In this document: piece after piece, positions 7,862 through 16,041 of the stretch
How positions within the stretch are numbered: the first letter of the stretch is position 1
Layout of the letters: each line of letters starts with the position of its first letter
NCBI GenBank assembly: GCA_016190375.1
Contig: JACPQR010000208.1
Location: 1-55,200 of the forward strand
DNA: 55,200 bases
Reading direction: 5' to 3'
Origin: Deltaproteobacteria bacterium
GTDB lineage: Bacteria; Myxococcota_A; Polyangia; JACPQR01
Position numbers and translations under genes: made by a program
The notes under the pieces: model-generated
Seen by the model: only the letters and a program-made list of their open reading frames with translations
Told to the model about the DNA's origin: nothing
The model's database searches: none

Positions 7862-9151
7862 TCAGGGCGCGGCGTCGCCGAGCCGGATGGGGACCTCGCG
7901 AACCACCGCGCCGTCGGCGCGCCGTGCGACGAAGCGCGGCCACGAAGGGGAGGGGCGCATGACGCGCACGTCCGCGCGACCGCGCGTGTAGTACCAGAGC
8001 TCCGCGGCGACGCCGTAGTCCGCGGCGGCGACCGGGCGGCGCCGCCCTAGCTGCACGACGAGGGAGCGCCACCCGTGCAGTCGGCTGGTGGGATCGGTCT
8101 GGGGCTCGAGTGGCAGAAAGGGGGTGACGGCATGGACGTGGACGATGGCGGCGAGCGAGAGCGCCGTCGCGACGCCGGCGACGGCGACGATCCGCCGCGA
8201 CGGCGAGGGCCGCCGCGACCACGCCCAGAGCGCCCCCACGACCAGCGCGGGGTACGCGGGGGCCGCCCAGCTCGGCTCGGGATGGCGGGCGAGCGCCGAG
8301 ATCGCGACCGCGACGAGAGGGACGACGGCGAGCGCGTAGAGCCCGCCTCTCGTCGGGTCGGACGAGGGGCGCCGCAAGAAGACGGCACCCTCCCACGCCA
8401 CGACGGGAGTCAGGAGCGCGACCTGGGCCAGGCCGAGCTCGCCGAGCCGCGCGAGCGGGGCCCAGGGAGGGTCGGGTCCCGGAGCGAAGGCGTGCGCGAG
8501 CTGAAAGCGGAATGACTCGAAGCCCGCTCCGGCCTCGGCCGCGAGCCATGGCGCCGCGACGAGGAGCGCGACGAAGGTCGCCGCGGCCGGTCCTGGCCAC
8601 CAGCGCCGCTCTCGACGCAGCGCCGCCGCGATCCAGGCAGCGGCGAGGAGCATGAGCCCGCTGTGCTTCGACCAGAGCGCAGCGCCGGTGGCGAGCCCGA
8701 ATGCGATCCAGTACCCCCGGCCGCCAGCTCTCAGAGCGCGCAGGAGCATCAGCGCGCCGGCGGTCCAGAAGAGCATGAGCGGAGCGTCGGGAGTGATCAC
8801 GACCGCGCCGGCGGCAGGCAGCAGCGTCACCGTCGCGAGAAGAGGCGCACCAAGGGCCGTCCTGCGCTCGAGGCCGGACTCCCGGGCGAGCGCGTACGCG
8901 AGGAGCGAGGTCAGCGCCGCGCACAGGATCGCGGCCAGACGGACCCCGCGCTCGGTCGGGCCGAGGGCCCAGGTCGTGGCCGCGATCATGAACGCGACGG
9001 CCGGAGGATGGTCGCGATGCGCGAGCGAGATCGGCGGCGCGGCCCAGCGAGCGTAGTAGGCCTCGTCGGGCGCCAGCTCGAGCCAGCCGGCGAAGGCGAG
9101 CCGCGCCAGCGCGACGAGGGCGACGGCGCAGACGAGCCGCGAGACCTTCAC
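7862..9151 (-). CDS. GT39/ArnT-type membrane glycosyltransferase
   Basis: A 429-residue polytopic membrane protein, with about ten hydrophobic segments. The N-terminal TM is followed by ELAPDEAYYARW, which carries the Asp-Glu pair expected in the first periplasmic loop of GT-C (PMT/ArnT) enzymes. ITPDAPLMLFW and the late SWAAPAYPAL motif are also typical. Such enzymes transfer sugars from polyprenyl-phosphate donors to protein or lipid acceptors on the outer face of the inner membrane; the acceptor is unknown. Start GTG 9151 lies 4 nt after the phosphofructokinase stop, so it belongs to the pyrF-rlmB-pfk unit. The frame is open further upstream, but only antisense-like sequence is found there. 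Confidence 0.88.
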   Translation of the reverse strand: MKVSRLVCAVALVALARLAFAGWLELAPDEAYYARWAAPPISLAHRDHPPAVAFMIAATTWALGPTERGVRLAAILCAALTSLLAYALARESGLERRTALGAPLLATVTLLPAAGAVVITPDAPLMLFWTAGALMLLRALRAGGRGYWIAFGLATGAALWSKHSGLMLLAAAWIAAALRRERRWWPGPAAATFVALLVAAPWLAAEAGAGFESFRFQLAHAFAPGPDPPWAPLARLGELGLAQVALLTPVVAWEGAVFLRRPSSDPTRGGLYALAVVPLVAVAISALARHPEPSWAAPAYPALVVGALWAWSRRPSPSRRIVAVAGVATALSLAAIVHVHAVTPFLPLEPQTDPTSRLHGWRSLVVQLGRRRPVAAADYGVAAELWYYTRGRADVRVMRPSPSWPRFVARRADGAVVREVPIRLGDAAP

Positions 9152-9155
9152 GACG

Positions 9156-10277
9156 CTAGTCGCCGAAGGATGTGCCCACCGCTCGCGCGGCGAGCACCGT
9201 GTCGCAGGCGGGATCGACGAGGTTGGGGTTGCCGATCGCATCGGCGATGGTGCAGGACCCGATCCGGGTGCCGTGCAGGGCCACCATCTGGCCGAACGCG
9301 CCGCGGTGGAGCAGGTCGACGGCGTGGTGGCCGAACCGGGTCCCGAGGATCCGATCGCACGAGCACGGGGAGCCGCCACGCTGGATGTGGCCCAGGACCG
9401 TCACGCGGATCTCGTGGTCGCGCACGGAGCGCTCGAGCTCCTGCTTGAGCCGCTCGCCTGCGCCGCCGAGCCGCGGCAAGTGACCCTTGCGGCCGCGGGC
9501 GATCGTCGAGACCTTCCCTCCGGTCCGGTGGGCCCCCTCCGAGACGACGATGACGGTGTGGGTGATCCCGAGCCGCGCGCGGTGCCTGACGTGGGCGACC
9601 ACGGCGTCCACGCGGTACGGGATCTCGGGAATCAGGATGACGTCCGCCGCGCCCGCGACCCCGGCCTCGAGGGCGATCCAGCCCGCGTTTCGCCCCATGA
9701 CCTCGACGATCATGATCCGGTCGTGCGCGGCCGCGGTCGACTGGATCGCGTCGATGGCCCAGGCCGCGGTCTCGACGGCCGTCGCGAACCCGAAGGTCCG
9801 GTCGGTGCACGACAGGTCGTTGTCGATGGTCTTCGGGACGCCGACGATCTTCTCGACGCCCATCTTCATCAACCTGTCGGCCATGTTCATCGTGCCGTCG
9901 CCGCCGATCAGGACCAGGGCGTCGATCCCGAGCGTCCGGATGTTGCGTACGAGCCGGCGCGAGACGTCGGGGTAGCTGGTCTTTCCCGCCCGGATGGTCG
10001 GGTACGCGAAGGGATTGGCGCGATTCGAGCAGCCGAGGATCGAGCCTCCACGGTGCAGGATGCCTCGCACGGAGCCAGAGTCGAGCGTGACCACGCCGGA
10101 GTCGCCGCCCTTGCGGTCCATCCGGATGAAGCCGTCGAAACCGTCGCGCGAGCCGAGGACGGTCCAGCCCTCGCTTCGGGCGGATCGCACCACCGCCCTG
10201 AGCACCGCGTTCAGCCCCGGGGCGTCGCCGCCGCCGGTCAGGACCCCGATCCGTCGAATCCTTCCTCTTCCCTTCAT
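9156..10277 (-). CDS. 6-phosphofructokinase (PfkA family)
   Basis: A 373-residue PfkA-fold enzyme phosphorylating fructose 6-phosphate at the committed step of glycolysis. It has the nucleotide-binding start TGGGDAPGLN, GGDGT at 125-129, PKTIDND at 148-154 with Asp152 as the expected base, EVMGRNAGWIAL and the substrate loop GHIQRGG. The residue after the Asp of GGDG is Gly, as in ATP enzymes, whereas the residue before TIDND is Lys, as in PPi enzymes; this mixed Gly/Lys signature is known in some ATP-dependent clades. The ATG overlaps the rlmB stop by 4 nt (ATGA). The phosphoryl donor is not settled by sequence alone. Confidence 0.92.
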   Translation of the reverse strand: MKGRGRIRRIGVLTGGGDAPGLNAVLRAVVRSARSEGWTVLGSRDGFDGFIRMDRKGGDSGVVTLDSGSVRGILHRGGSILGCSNRANPFAYPTIRAGKTSYPDVSRRLVRNIRTLGIDALVLIGGDGTMNMADRLMKMGVEKIVGVPKTIDNDLSCTDRTFGFATAVETAAWAIDAIQSTAAAHDRIMIVEVMGRNAGWIALEAGVAGAADVILIPEIPYRVDAVVAHVRHRARLGITHTVIVVSEGAHRTGGKVSTIARGRKGHLPRLGGAGERLKQELERSVRDHEIRVTVLGHIQRGGSPCSCDRILGTRFGHHAVDLLHRGAFGQMVALHGTRIGSCTIADAIGNPNLVDPACDTVLAARAVGTSFGD

Positions 10278-11026
10278 CGCCGTTCTCGCTCCTCCCGTGC
10301 CCGTTGAGCCGAGACCTCGTACAGCGCGACCGCGCAGGCGACCGACGCGTTCAGCGAGCCGAGCGGGCCGCCCGCTGGGATTCGCGCCAGGGCCATGCAC
10401 CGCTCCTTGACGAGCCGGCCGAGCCCCCTGTCCTCACGTCCCACCACGAGCGCGACCGGTCCGCGCAGGTCGAATGACCCGATTGGCTCGGCCGCAGCGG
10501 CGTCGAGGCCAACCGTCCTGATGCCTTCGCGTTCGAGCGCCCGGATCGTCTCGGCGATGTTCGTGACGCGGGCAATCCGGGCGTGCTCGGTCGCTCCGGC
10601 GCTGGCCCGCACCGCCCCGGCGGAGACAGGCGCCATCCGTTGCTTTCCGATCACGATCCCGGTGCCGCCAAAGAACACTGCGCTGCGCACCATCGCGCCG
10701 AGGTTGTGGGGATCCTGGATCTCGTCGCAGACGACGAGGAGGTGCGTCCTCGTGGCCCCGGCGAGCAGCTCGTCCAGCGAGCGGTAGGGGTAGTCCCCGG
10801 TGATCGCCACCACGCCCTGGTGCCTCCTGGCGCCGCCGGCTGCGGTCAGGGCGTCGAGCTCCGCGACCGGCCGTTCCTCGACCGGAATCTGGGCCCGGCG
10901 CGCGAGGTCCAGGAGCTCCGCGATGGGCTCTTCGCCCGCTCTGGCGACGAAGACCGCGGCCACGCGGCGCGGATCGGCGCGAAGCGCCTCCCTGGCTGCC
11001 TGGGGCCCGCAGAGGATCCGTTTCAC
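10274..11026 (-). CDS. rlmB: 23S rRNA (guanosine-2'-O-)-methyltransferase RlmB
   Basis: A 250-residue SPOUT methyltransferase. The N-terminal substrate-binding domain (KRILCGPQAAREAL) is followed by the knotted catalytic domain with motif 1 DPHNLGAMVRSA, motif 2 VVGREDRGL and motif 3 SLNASVACAVALYE. RlmB methylates the ribose of a conserved 23S rRNA guanosine (G2251 in E. coli numbering). Start GTG 11026 overlaps the pyrF stop (GTGA), and the stop overlaps the phosphofructokinase start, so translation of the three genes is likely coupled. A TrmH-family relative acting on another guanosine is possible but less likely given the N-terminal domain. Confidence 0.9.
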   Translation of the reverse strand: MKRILCGPQAAREALRADPRRVAAVFVARAGEEPIAELLDLARRAQIPVEERPVAELDALTAAGGARRHQGVVAITGDYPYRSLDELLAGATRTHLLVVCDEIQDPHNLGAMVRSAVFFGGTGIVIGKQRMAPVSAGAVRASAGATEHARIARVTNIAETIRALEREGIRTVGLDAAAAEPIGSFDLRGPVALVVGREDRGLGRLVKERCMALARIPAGGPLGSLNASVACAVALYEVSAQRAREERERR

Positions 11027-11733
11027 GTCTCGCCCAGCGCTGCCGCGATGCTGCGGACGATCCCACGTGCTGCCTCGCCCGGATCCGTGGCCTCGTGGAT
11101 CGGCCGTCCCACGACGACCAGATCCGCTCCGGCGCGGACGGCGTCCTCGGGCGTGGAGGTGCGCGCCTGATCCCCGCTCGGCGCGCCTGCTGGACGTACG
11201 CCGGGCGTGACGATCAATGCGCCACGGTGCCTTGCCCGCACCGCGGCTGCCTCCAGCGGCGAGCACACGATGCCCGCGCACCCGGCCCCGATCGCCAGGT
11301 CGGTCAACCGGTCCACCCATGCCGCGGGCTCGTCCGCGACGCCGAGGGCGCGGAGGTCCGGCGCGCCCAGGCTCGTCAGGGCCGTCACGGCGACGATCCG
11401 GCACGCGTCTCCCGCGCCGGAGCAGGCCGCCCCGAGCATCGCGGCACCTCCGGCGGCGTGGACCGTGAGGAGCTCGACGCCGAGAGCGGCCGCGTTGGCG
11501 GCGGCCCTCTCGACGGTGCGGGGGATGTCGTGGAGCTTCAGGTCGAGGAAGACCCTGGGCGCGCGGTCCGTCGCCTCACGAACTGCTCGTATCGCATCCG
11601 GGCCTGCGCGGACGAAGAGCTCGAGGCCCACCTTGACGACGCCGACCTCGGGCGCGACTCGGCGGAGCAGCGGTAGAGCTCGGGCGAGATCGGGGGCGTC
11701 CAGCGCGAAGGCCAGACGGTCGCGGGCAGCCAT
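11023..11733 (-). CDS. pyrF: Orotidine 5'-phosphate decarboxylase
   Basis: The last enzyme of UMP synthesis. The 236 residues form a TIM barrel with the catalytic array DLKLHDIP (Asp-x-Lys-x-x-Asp), an N-terminal ALDAPDLARAL segment, a VHAAGG strand, VTPGVRP and the C-terminal phosphate loop VVGRPI. It is a normal length for the bacterial form. It is first in a leftward overlapping operon with rlmB, the phosphofructokinase and the glycosyltransferase. A TGATAGC box about 15 nt before the ATG may be its -10 element; the same box precedes the carrier gene at 12748. Confidence 0.96.
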   Translation of the reverse strand: MAARDRLAFALDAPDLARALPLLRRVAPEVGVVKVGLELFVRAGPDAIRAVREATDRAPRVFLDLKLHDIPRTVERAAANAAALGVELLTVHAAGGAAMLGAACSGAGDACRIVAVTALTSLGAPDLRALGVADEPAAWVDRLTDLAIGAGCAGIVCSPLEAAAVRARHRGALIVTPGVRPAGAPSGDQARTSTPEDAVRAGADLVVVGRPIHEATDPGEAARGIVRSIAAALGET

Positions 11734-11776
11734 TCGGCCGCGAAGCTATCAGAGGCAGGCCGGGAAAGCTAAGAGG

Positions 11777-12550
11777 CTACAGATCGAGGCCGCCGAGCGG
11801 ATCGTTATCGTTGCCTCCAGGCCTCGAGCCGCCACCGGCCGGGCGGCCTCCTCCCGCGGGCCTGTGGCCACCGCGGGGGCGACCACCAGAGCTCGCGGCC
11901 TCGGCCTGCTGCTGAGCCGCCTGCTGCGCCGCGAGGCGCGCCTGCTCGGCCGCGATGCGGGCCTGCTGCGCCTCCTGTGTCACCCGCTGGCGATCCCGCT
12001 GCGCCTCCTCTGCGGCGAGACGGCTGCGCTCGGCGTCCTGTGCGAGGCGCTCGCGCTCGGCCTGGGCGGCCCTCTGGGCGAGCTCGGCCTGCGGAGCGTA
12101 CACGCCGAAGTAGTAGCCGGCGCCCCCGACGATGGCGAGGACGAAGATGCCGAGCATCACGAAGACGGCGACCGGGCTGCCCTTCTTCGACTGTGCCTGG
12201 GCGAGGGCGATCTCACGTTCGTGTGCGAGGAGCCGTTCCTGCTCTCGCTGCCGCGCGGCGGCCTCTGTCTCGAGGCGGATCCGCAGCTCCCCGCCCTCCT
12301 TCTCGCGCTGCTTGCGCTCGATCTCCTCCTGCTTCGCGCGCTCGGCCGCGACGATGGCATCCTGCTCGGCCTTCTGGCGGGCCTGCTCCTCCTGGCGGCG
12401 CCGCTCTGCATCCGCGGCTCGCCTGGCGGCCTCTTCGGCCTCGCGCCGCCTGCGCTCTTCCTCCTCCTGCTTGATCCGGTCTCCCTCGAGGTCCATCAGC
12501 TCCTTGAGCGAGAACTGAACCGAGCTCTCCTTCTGCTGCTGCTCCGCCAT
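11777..12550 (-). CDS. Coiled-coil single-pass membrane protein of unknown function
   Basis: A 257-residue protein. Residues about 20-120 are a long Glu/Arg/Gln-rich helix (probable coiled coil). A single TM segment follows at about 128-150 (VAVFVMLGIFVLAIVGGAGYY), then a second Ala/Gln/Arg-rich helix to about 220 and a Gly/Arg/Pro-rich tail ending NDPLGGLDL. There is no signal peptide, so the N-terminal half is likely cytoplasmic and the C-terminal half periplasmic. A purine-rich ribosome-binding stretch (GGGAGAGAG) precedes the ATG. I do not recognise the family; it may be a structural or scaffold protein. It lies 43 nt before pyrF on the same strand. Confidence 0.8.
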   Translation of the reverse strand: MAEQQQKESSVQFSLKELMDLEGDRIKQEEEERRRREAEEAARRAADAERRRQEEQARQKAEQDAIVAAERAKQEEIERKQREKEGGELRIRLETEAAARQREQERLLAHEREIALAQAQSKKGSPVAVFVMLGIFVLAIVGGAGYYFGVYAPQAELAQRAAQAERERLAQDAERSRLAAEEAQRDRQRVTQEAQQARIAAEQARLAAQQAAQQQAEAASSGGRPRGGHRPAGGGRPAGGGSRPGGNDNDPLGGLDL

Positions 12551-12747
12551 AATGGTCTCTCTCCCTTGCTCCCTCTCTCGACCCCTGAGGTCCCCGCGAG
12601 CTCCGGCGGCCTGGCGAGGACATGACGACCAATGAAGGTTAGCAGCGCGGATCCGGGGGTGTCAAACGGCAGCTCCACTCCGACATTGCCGTGCGAGGTT
12701 CGATAGTTCGCGCCAAACGAGGGCGACGGTGATAGCTTGCCCGGGCA

Positions 12748-12963
12748 ATGGCTACCCAGGTCCTGGCCCACATCACCGGAACGGTGTGGAAAGTGGAGAA
12801 GAACGTCGGCGACCGCGTCGAGAGCGGCGAACCGATAGTGATCATCGAGTCGATGAAGATGGAGATGCCCGTCGAATCGCCCTGCGCCGGCACGATCCTC
12901 GAGATCAGGGTCGCGGAGAAGCAGCCGGTCGAGGAGGGGGCAGTGGTGGCGGTGGTCGAGTAG
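12748..12963 (+). CDS. Stand-alone biotin/lipoyl attachment domain protein
   Basis: The 71 residues are a single biotinyl/lipoyl domain: ITGTVWKVEKNVGDRV, then the attachment hairpin ESMKMEMP with the modified Lys, then a C-terminal half-barrel ending EGAVVAVVE. It is far shorter than AccB (about 150 residues) and lacks the Pro/Ala-rich N-terminal part. Such small carriers serve acyl-CoA or pyruvate-type carboxylases when the carboxylase is encoded elsewhere; none is adjacent. The MKM context favours biotin over lipoate. The stop is 6 nt from the convergent MCE gene. Confidence 0.9.
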   Translation: MATQVLAHITGTVWKVEKNVGDRVESGEPIVIIESMKMEMPVESPCAGTILEIRVAEKQPVEEGAVVAVVE

Positions 12964-12969
12964 GGCGAA

Positions 12970-13983
12970 TCACTCCCTCCAGAAGAAGCGCCAGGGGTGG
13001 GTCTTGAGCTCTCTCAGGAGCTCCTTCAGGTCGTCGTAGATCTCCTCGTCCGCGAGCAGCGCGCCGACCGTTCCCTCGCCGCGGCGCATCCTCGCGACGA
13101 TGGCCTGCACGTCCCGCATCGCCGCCTGCGCCTGACCCGACACCTGCGAGAGGTTTCTGAGCGCCGTCCTGACCTGGGCCTGCTCCTCGGGCCCGACGGT
13201 GCCCGCGATCCGGTTGGCGCTGTCCAGCGTGCTTCGCGTGCTAGACAGGATGGGATCGATGTCGCGCGCGATCGAGCCGGAGAGGCGATCGACGCTCGCC
13301 AGGATCCGGTCGACCTCCGGGCTGTCGACGCGGCCCCGGACCGCCTTGACGAGCTCGACCGCCTCCGCCGACAGCTCCTCCGCGTTGCGAATGATGCTGG
13401 CGAGCTGGGCGCCGTTCTCGCCCATCAGCTCGTTGAGCGCCTTGAGGAGCGCGAGGGAGCGGCGCACGAACTCGTCGATGACGTCGCGGTTCTCGCGCAA
13501 GACGGTCGTGAGCGCGTCGAGCAGCTCGTACGCCCGCGAGACGAAGAGGTCGAAGCGCGGGGCGTCGATTCCCCGCACCACCGTTCCGGGTCGGATGGCA
13601 GGTCTCTCCCGCGTACCCGGGTCGATCTCGAGGTACTGCTCGCCCAGAACTCCCTGCGCCGTGACGTAGATCTCCGCATCCTCCCGGATCGCGTCGCGGT
13701 ACTTCGTCTCGATGGCCGCTCGGATCCGGATCTGCACTCGCCGCCCCGTGGACGGGTCGAGCCTGCCGCCCATGAACCGCAGCTCGCGGACCTGGCCGAC
13801 CTTGTAGCTCGAGATCTTGACCGGGGCGCCCACCTGCACGCCGCCGGGGTTGTTGAAGTCGACGACCAGGTCGAACGTCTCGCCGAACTGGAAGCCGCCC
13901 ATCACGAGGATGAAGGCGCCCAGGATCGCGAGGCTCGCGATTATGAGGATCCCGACCTTGAGCTCGATGCTGCGCTCGGACAC
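12970..13983 (-). CDS. MCE/MlaD family lipid-binding protein
   Basis: A 337-residue, membrane-anchored periplasmic protein with one N-terminal TM (about 9-30). An MCE domain spans about 35-120 (FDLVVDFNNPGGVQVGAPVKISSYKVG, AEIYVTAQGVLGEQYLEI), and a long helical C-terminal region follows. MCE proteins form hexameric rings that shuttle phospholipids between inner and outer membranes with MlaE/MlaF-type ABC complexes. The matching permeases and ATPases lie 1.3 kb away on the same strand, beyond an MFS gene of opposite orientation. Start GTG 13983 lies 6 nt after a TATAAC -10 box. No MlaC or MlaB gene is present in the window. Confidence 0.9.
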   Translation of the reverse strand: MSERSIELKVGILIIASLAILGAFILVMGGFQFGETFDLVVDFNNPGGVQVGAPVKISSYKVGQVRELRFMGGRLDPSTGRRVQIRIRAAIETKYRDAIREDAEIYVTAQGVLGEQYLEIDPGTRERPAIRPGTVVRGIDAPRFDLFVSRAYELLDALTTVLRENRDVIDEFVRRSLALLKALNELMGENGAQLASIIRNAEELSAEAVELVKAVRGRVDSPEVDRILASVDRLSGSIARDIDPILSSTRSTLDSANRIAGTVGPEEQAQVRTALRNLSQVSGQAQAAMRDVQAIVARMRRGEGTVGALLADEEIYDDLKELLRELKTHPWRFFWRE

Positions 13984-13989
13984 GCGTTC

Positions 13990-14019
13990 GTTATACCAAC
14001 GGCGAGGGGCGGATGTCGC
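13990..14019 (-). promoter_or_regulatory. Candidate promoter of the MCE gene, possibly leaderless
   Basis: On the minus strand GCGACA (14014-14019) and TATAAC (13990-13995) are separated by 18 nt. The -10 box ends 6 nt before GTG 13983, which suggests transcription starts at or next to the start codon. Confidence 0.45.
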
Positions 14020-14053
14020 GCTTCTGACCGCGCCTCGTGACATGCTCGGGCAG

Positions 14054-15292
14054 ATGACCTCCCCGCGGGCGGCGCTCGGGCGCGTCTTCGGCTCGCTGGC
14101 CGTGCGCAACTTCAGGCTGTTCTTCGTCGGCCAGGCGGTGTCGCTCGTGGGGTCGTGGGCGCAGACGACGGGCGTGTCGTGGCTCGTCCTGAAGCTCACC
14201 GGGTCGCCGCTCGCGCTCGGCACCGTCACGGCCCTTCAGTTCGTCCCGGTGGCGCTCCTGACGCTCTTCGGGGGCGTCCTGGCGGACAGGGCGCCCAAGC
14301 GCAGGTTGCTCGTGGCGGTCCAGAGCATCGCGCTCGTGCAGGCGACGGTCCTGGGCCTCCTGGTCGCGTGGGACGTCGTGGAGCTCTGGCACGTGTACGC
14401 GCTGGCTGCGCTGGGCGGCGCGGTCATGGCGATCGAGGTGCCGACCCGTCAGGCCTTCGTCATCGAGCTCGTCGGCCGCGAGATGCTGCCCAACGCCGTG
14501 GCGCTGCACTCGAGCATCTTCAGCGCCGCGCGCGTCCTCGGGCCGGGCCTCGGCGGGCTGGCGATAGCCGCCTTCGGGACCGAGGCCACGTTCCTCGCCA
14601 ACGCGGTTTCCTTCCTGGCCGTCATCCTCGCCTACGCGCTCATGCGGAGCGAGGAGCTCCACCCTTCCGGGCCCTCGCCGAGCGACGCGGGCGTGCTCCA
14701 CCAGGTCGGCCAGGCGCTGGCGTACTCGTGGCGGACGCCGCCCGTGATGCTCGTCTTCGTTCTCATCGCCTTCCTCGGGACGTTTGCATTCAACTTCACC
14801 GTCGTCGTGCCCCTCGTCGCGGAGTTCGTGCTCCGGGTCGGGCCCGAGAAGTTCGGGCTCCTCTCGTCCTGCCTGGGGCTCGGCTCGGTCGTCGCGGCCC
14901 TCACCCAGGCCATCGTCGCGCGCGCGTCGACGCGCGTCCTGTTGGGGGCAGCCTTCGCGTTCGTGGGCTGCGTGGGACTGGTCGCGCTCTCGCGCTCCTA
15001 CCTCCTGACCGGCGCGCTCCTCTTCGCGGTCGGTCTCGGTGCGGTCACGTTCACCACGAACGCCAACACCCTCCTGCAGCTCACGGTGCCGGACGAGCTC
15101 AGGGCGCGCGTGATGAGCGTCTACTTCTTCCTGTTCGCGGGCTCGACGCCCATCGGCGGCTGGTTCACGGGGGTCGTCGCCGAGCACTGGAGCGTGCCGG
15201 CCGCCGTCGCCATCGACGCGGGCCTGGCGGGCCTCGGGTGCCTCGTCGCGCTCGGATACCGCGGGCGGCACGCCGCCGCGTTCACGACCTGA
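14054..15292 (+). CDS. MFS transporter, EntS-like exporter family
   Basis: A 412-residue major facilitator with about twelve TM helices. It opens with AVRNFRLFFVGQAVSLVGSWAQTTG and contains the loop GVLADRAPKRRLL between TM2 and TM3, plus IEVPTRQAFVIELVGREMLPNAVAL. These are typical of the MFS_3 (enterobactin exporter/transmembrane secretion effector) group. The substrate is unknown. An in-frame ATG 12 nt upstream (14042) is an alternative start; neither has a strong ribosome-binding site. It is divergent from the MCE gene and convergent with the ATPase gene, whose stop is only 5 nt away, so it splits the lipid-transport locus. Confidence 0.92.
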   Translation: MTSPRAALGRVFGSLAVRNFRLFFVGQAVSLVGSWAQTTGVSWLVLKLTGSPLALGTVTALQFVPVALLTLFGGVLADRAPKRRLLVAVQSIALVQATVLGLLVAWDVVELWHVYALAALGGAVMAIEVPTRQAFVIELVGREMLPNAVALHSSIFSAARVLGPGLGGLAIAAFGTEATFLANAVSFLAVILAYALMRSEELHPSGPSPSDAGVLHQVGQALAYSWRTPPVMLVFVLIAFLGTFAFNFTVVVPLVAEFVLRVGPEKFGLLSSCLGLGSVVAALTQAIVARASTRVLLGAAFAFVGCVGLVALSRSYLLTGALLFAVGLGAVTFTTNANTLLQLTVPDELRARVMSVYFFLFAGSTPIGGWFTGVVAEHWSVPAAVAIDAGLAGLGCLVALGYRGRHAAAFTT

Positions 15293-15297
15293 TCGGA

Positions 15298-16041
15298 TCA
15301 GGTCTCCATCGGGCCTCGAGCTTCGCCTCGCACGAACTGCTGGACGACGGGATCCTCCAGAGCGCGAAGCTCCGCGGGCGTGCCGAGGGCGCGGACCTTG
15401 CCCTGGTAGAGCATCGCGATGCGGTCGGCGATCGTGAAGATGGAGGTGAGGTCGTGCGAGACGACGATCGAGGTCACGTGGAGGCGATCGGACAGGTCGC
15501 GGATCAGCCGGTCGACGCGCCGCGCCGAGATCGGGTCGAGGCTCGTCGTGGGCTCGTCGAACAGGACGTACTCGGGCTCGAGCGTCAACGCTCGCGCGAT
15601 CGCCACGCGCTTTCGCATCCCGTCGCCGAGCTCGCTCGGGAACCGATCGGCCAGCTCCTCCATGTGCACGTCGGCGAGCCTGCGCCGCGCCTCTGCCCGC
15701 GCCTCCTCGTGGCCGAGTGCCCGGTGCTTGCGCAAGGGGAGGGCGACGTTGTCCACGCAGGACATCGAGTCGAACAGCGTCGAGTGCTGGAAGACCATCG
15801 CGCAGCGCTTTCGCACGGGGGCCAGGTCCCGTTCGGAGAGGCGAGATACCTCCTGGTCGTCGAGCCAGATCTCGCCGCTGTCGGGGCGGAGCAGGCCCAC
15901 CAGGTGCTTGATGAGGACGCTCTTGCCGACGCCGCTCGCTCCGATGACGAAGAACACCTCGCCGCGGCCGACCTCGAGGTCGACGCCGTCGAGGATGACC
16001 TTCTCGCCGAACCGCTTGTGGAGGCTCATGAAGCGGATCAT
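15298..16041 (-). CDS. MlaF-like ABC transporter ATPase (copy 1)
   Basis: A 247-residue ATPase of the Mla/Ttg2A group. Walker A is GASGVGKS at 34-41, the Q-loop is in MVFQHSTLFDSM, Walker B is VLFDEPTTSLDP and the switch His is in VVSHD. The signature motif reads ELGDGMRKR instead of LSGG, an unusual degeneration. The C-terminus QQFVRGEARGPM matches the extension of the second ATPase at 17599 and the dimer-contact tail of MlaF. It energises lipid transport with the upstream MlaE permease. The ATG overlaps that permease's stop by 4 nt. Confidence 0.93.
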   Translation of the reverse strand: MIRFMSLHKRFGEKVILDGVDLEVGRGEVFFVIGASGVGKSVLIKHLVGLLRPDSGEIWLDDQEVSRLSERDLAPVRKRCAMVFQHSTLFDSMSCVDNVALPLRKHRALGHEEARAEARRRLADVHMEELADRFPSELGDGMRKRVAIARALTLEPEYVLFDEPTTSLDPISARRVDRLIRDLSDRLHVTSIVVSHDLTSIFTIADRIAMLYQGKVRALGTPAELRALEDPVVQQFVRGEARGPMET

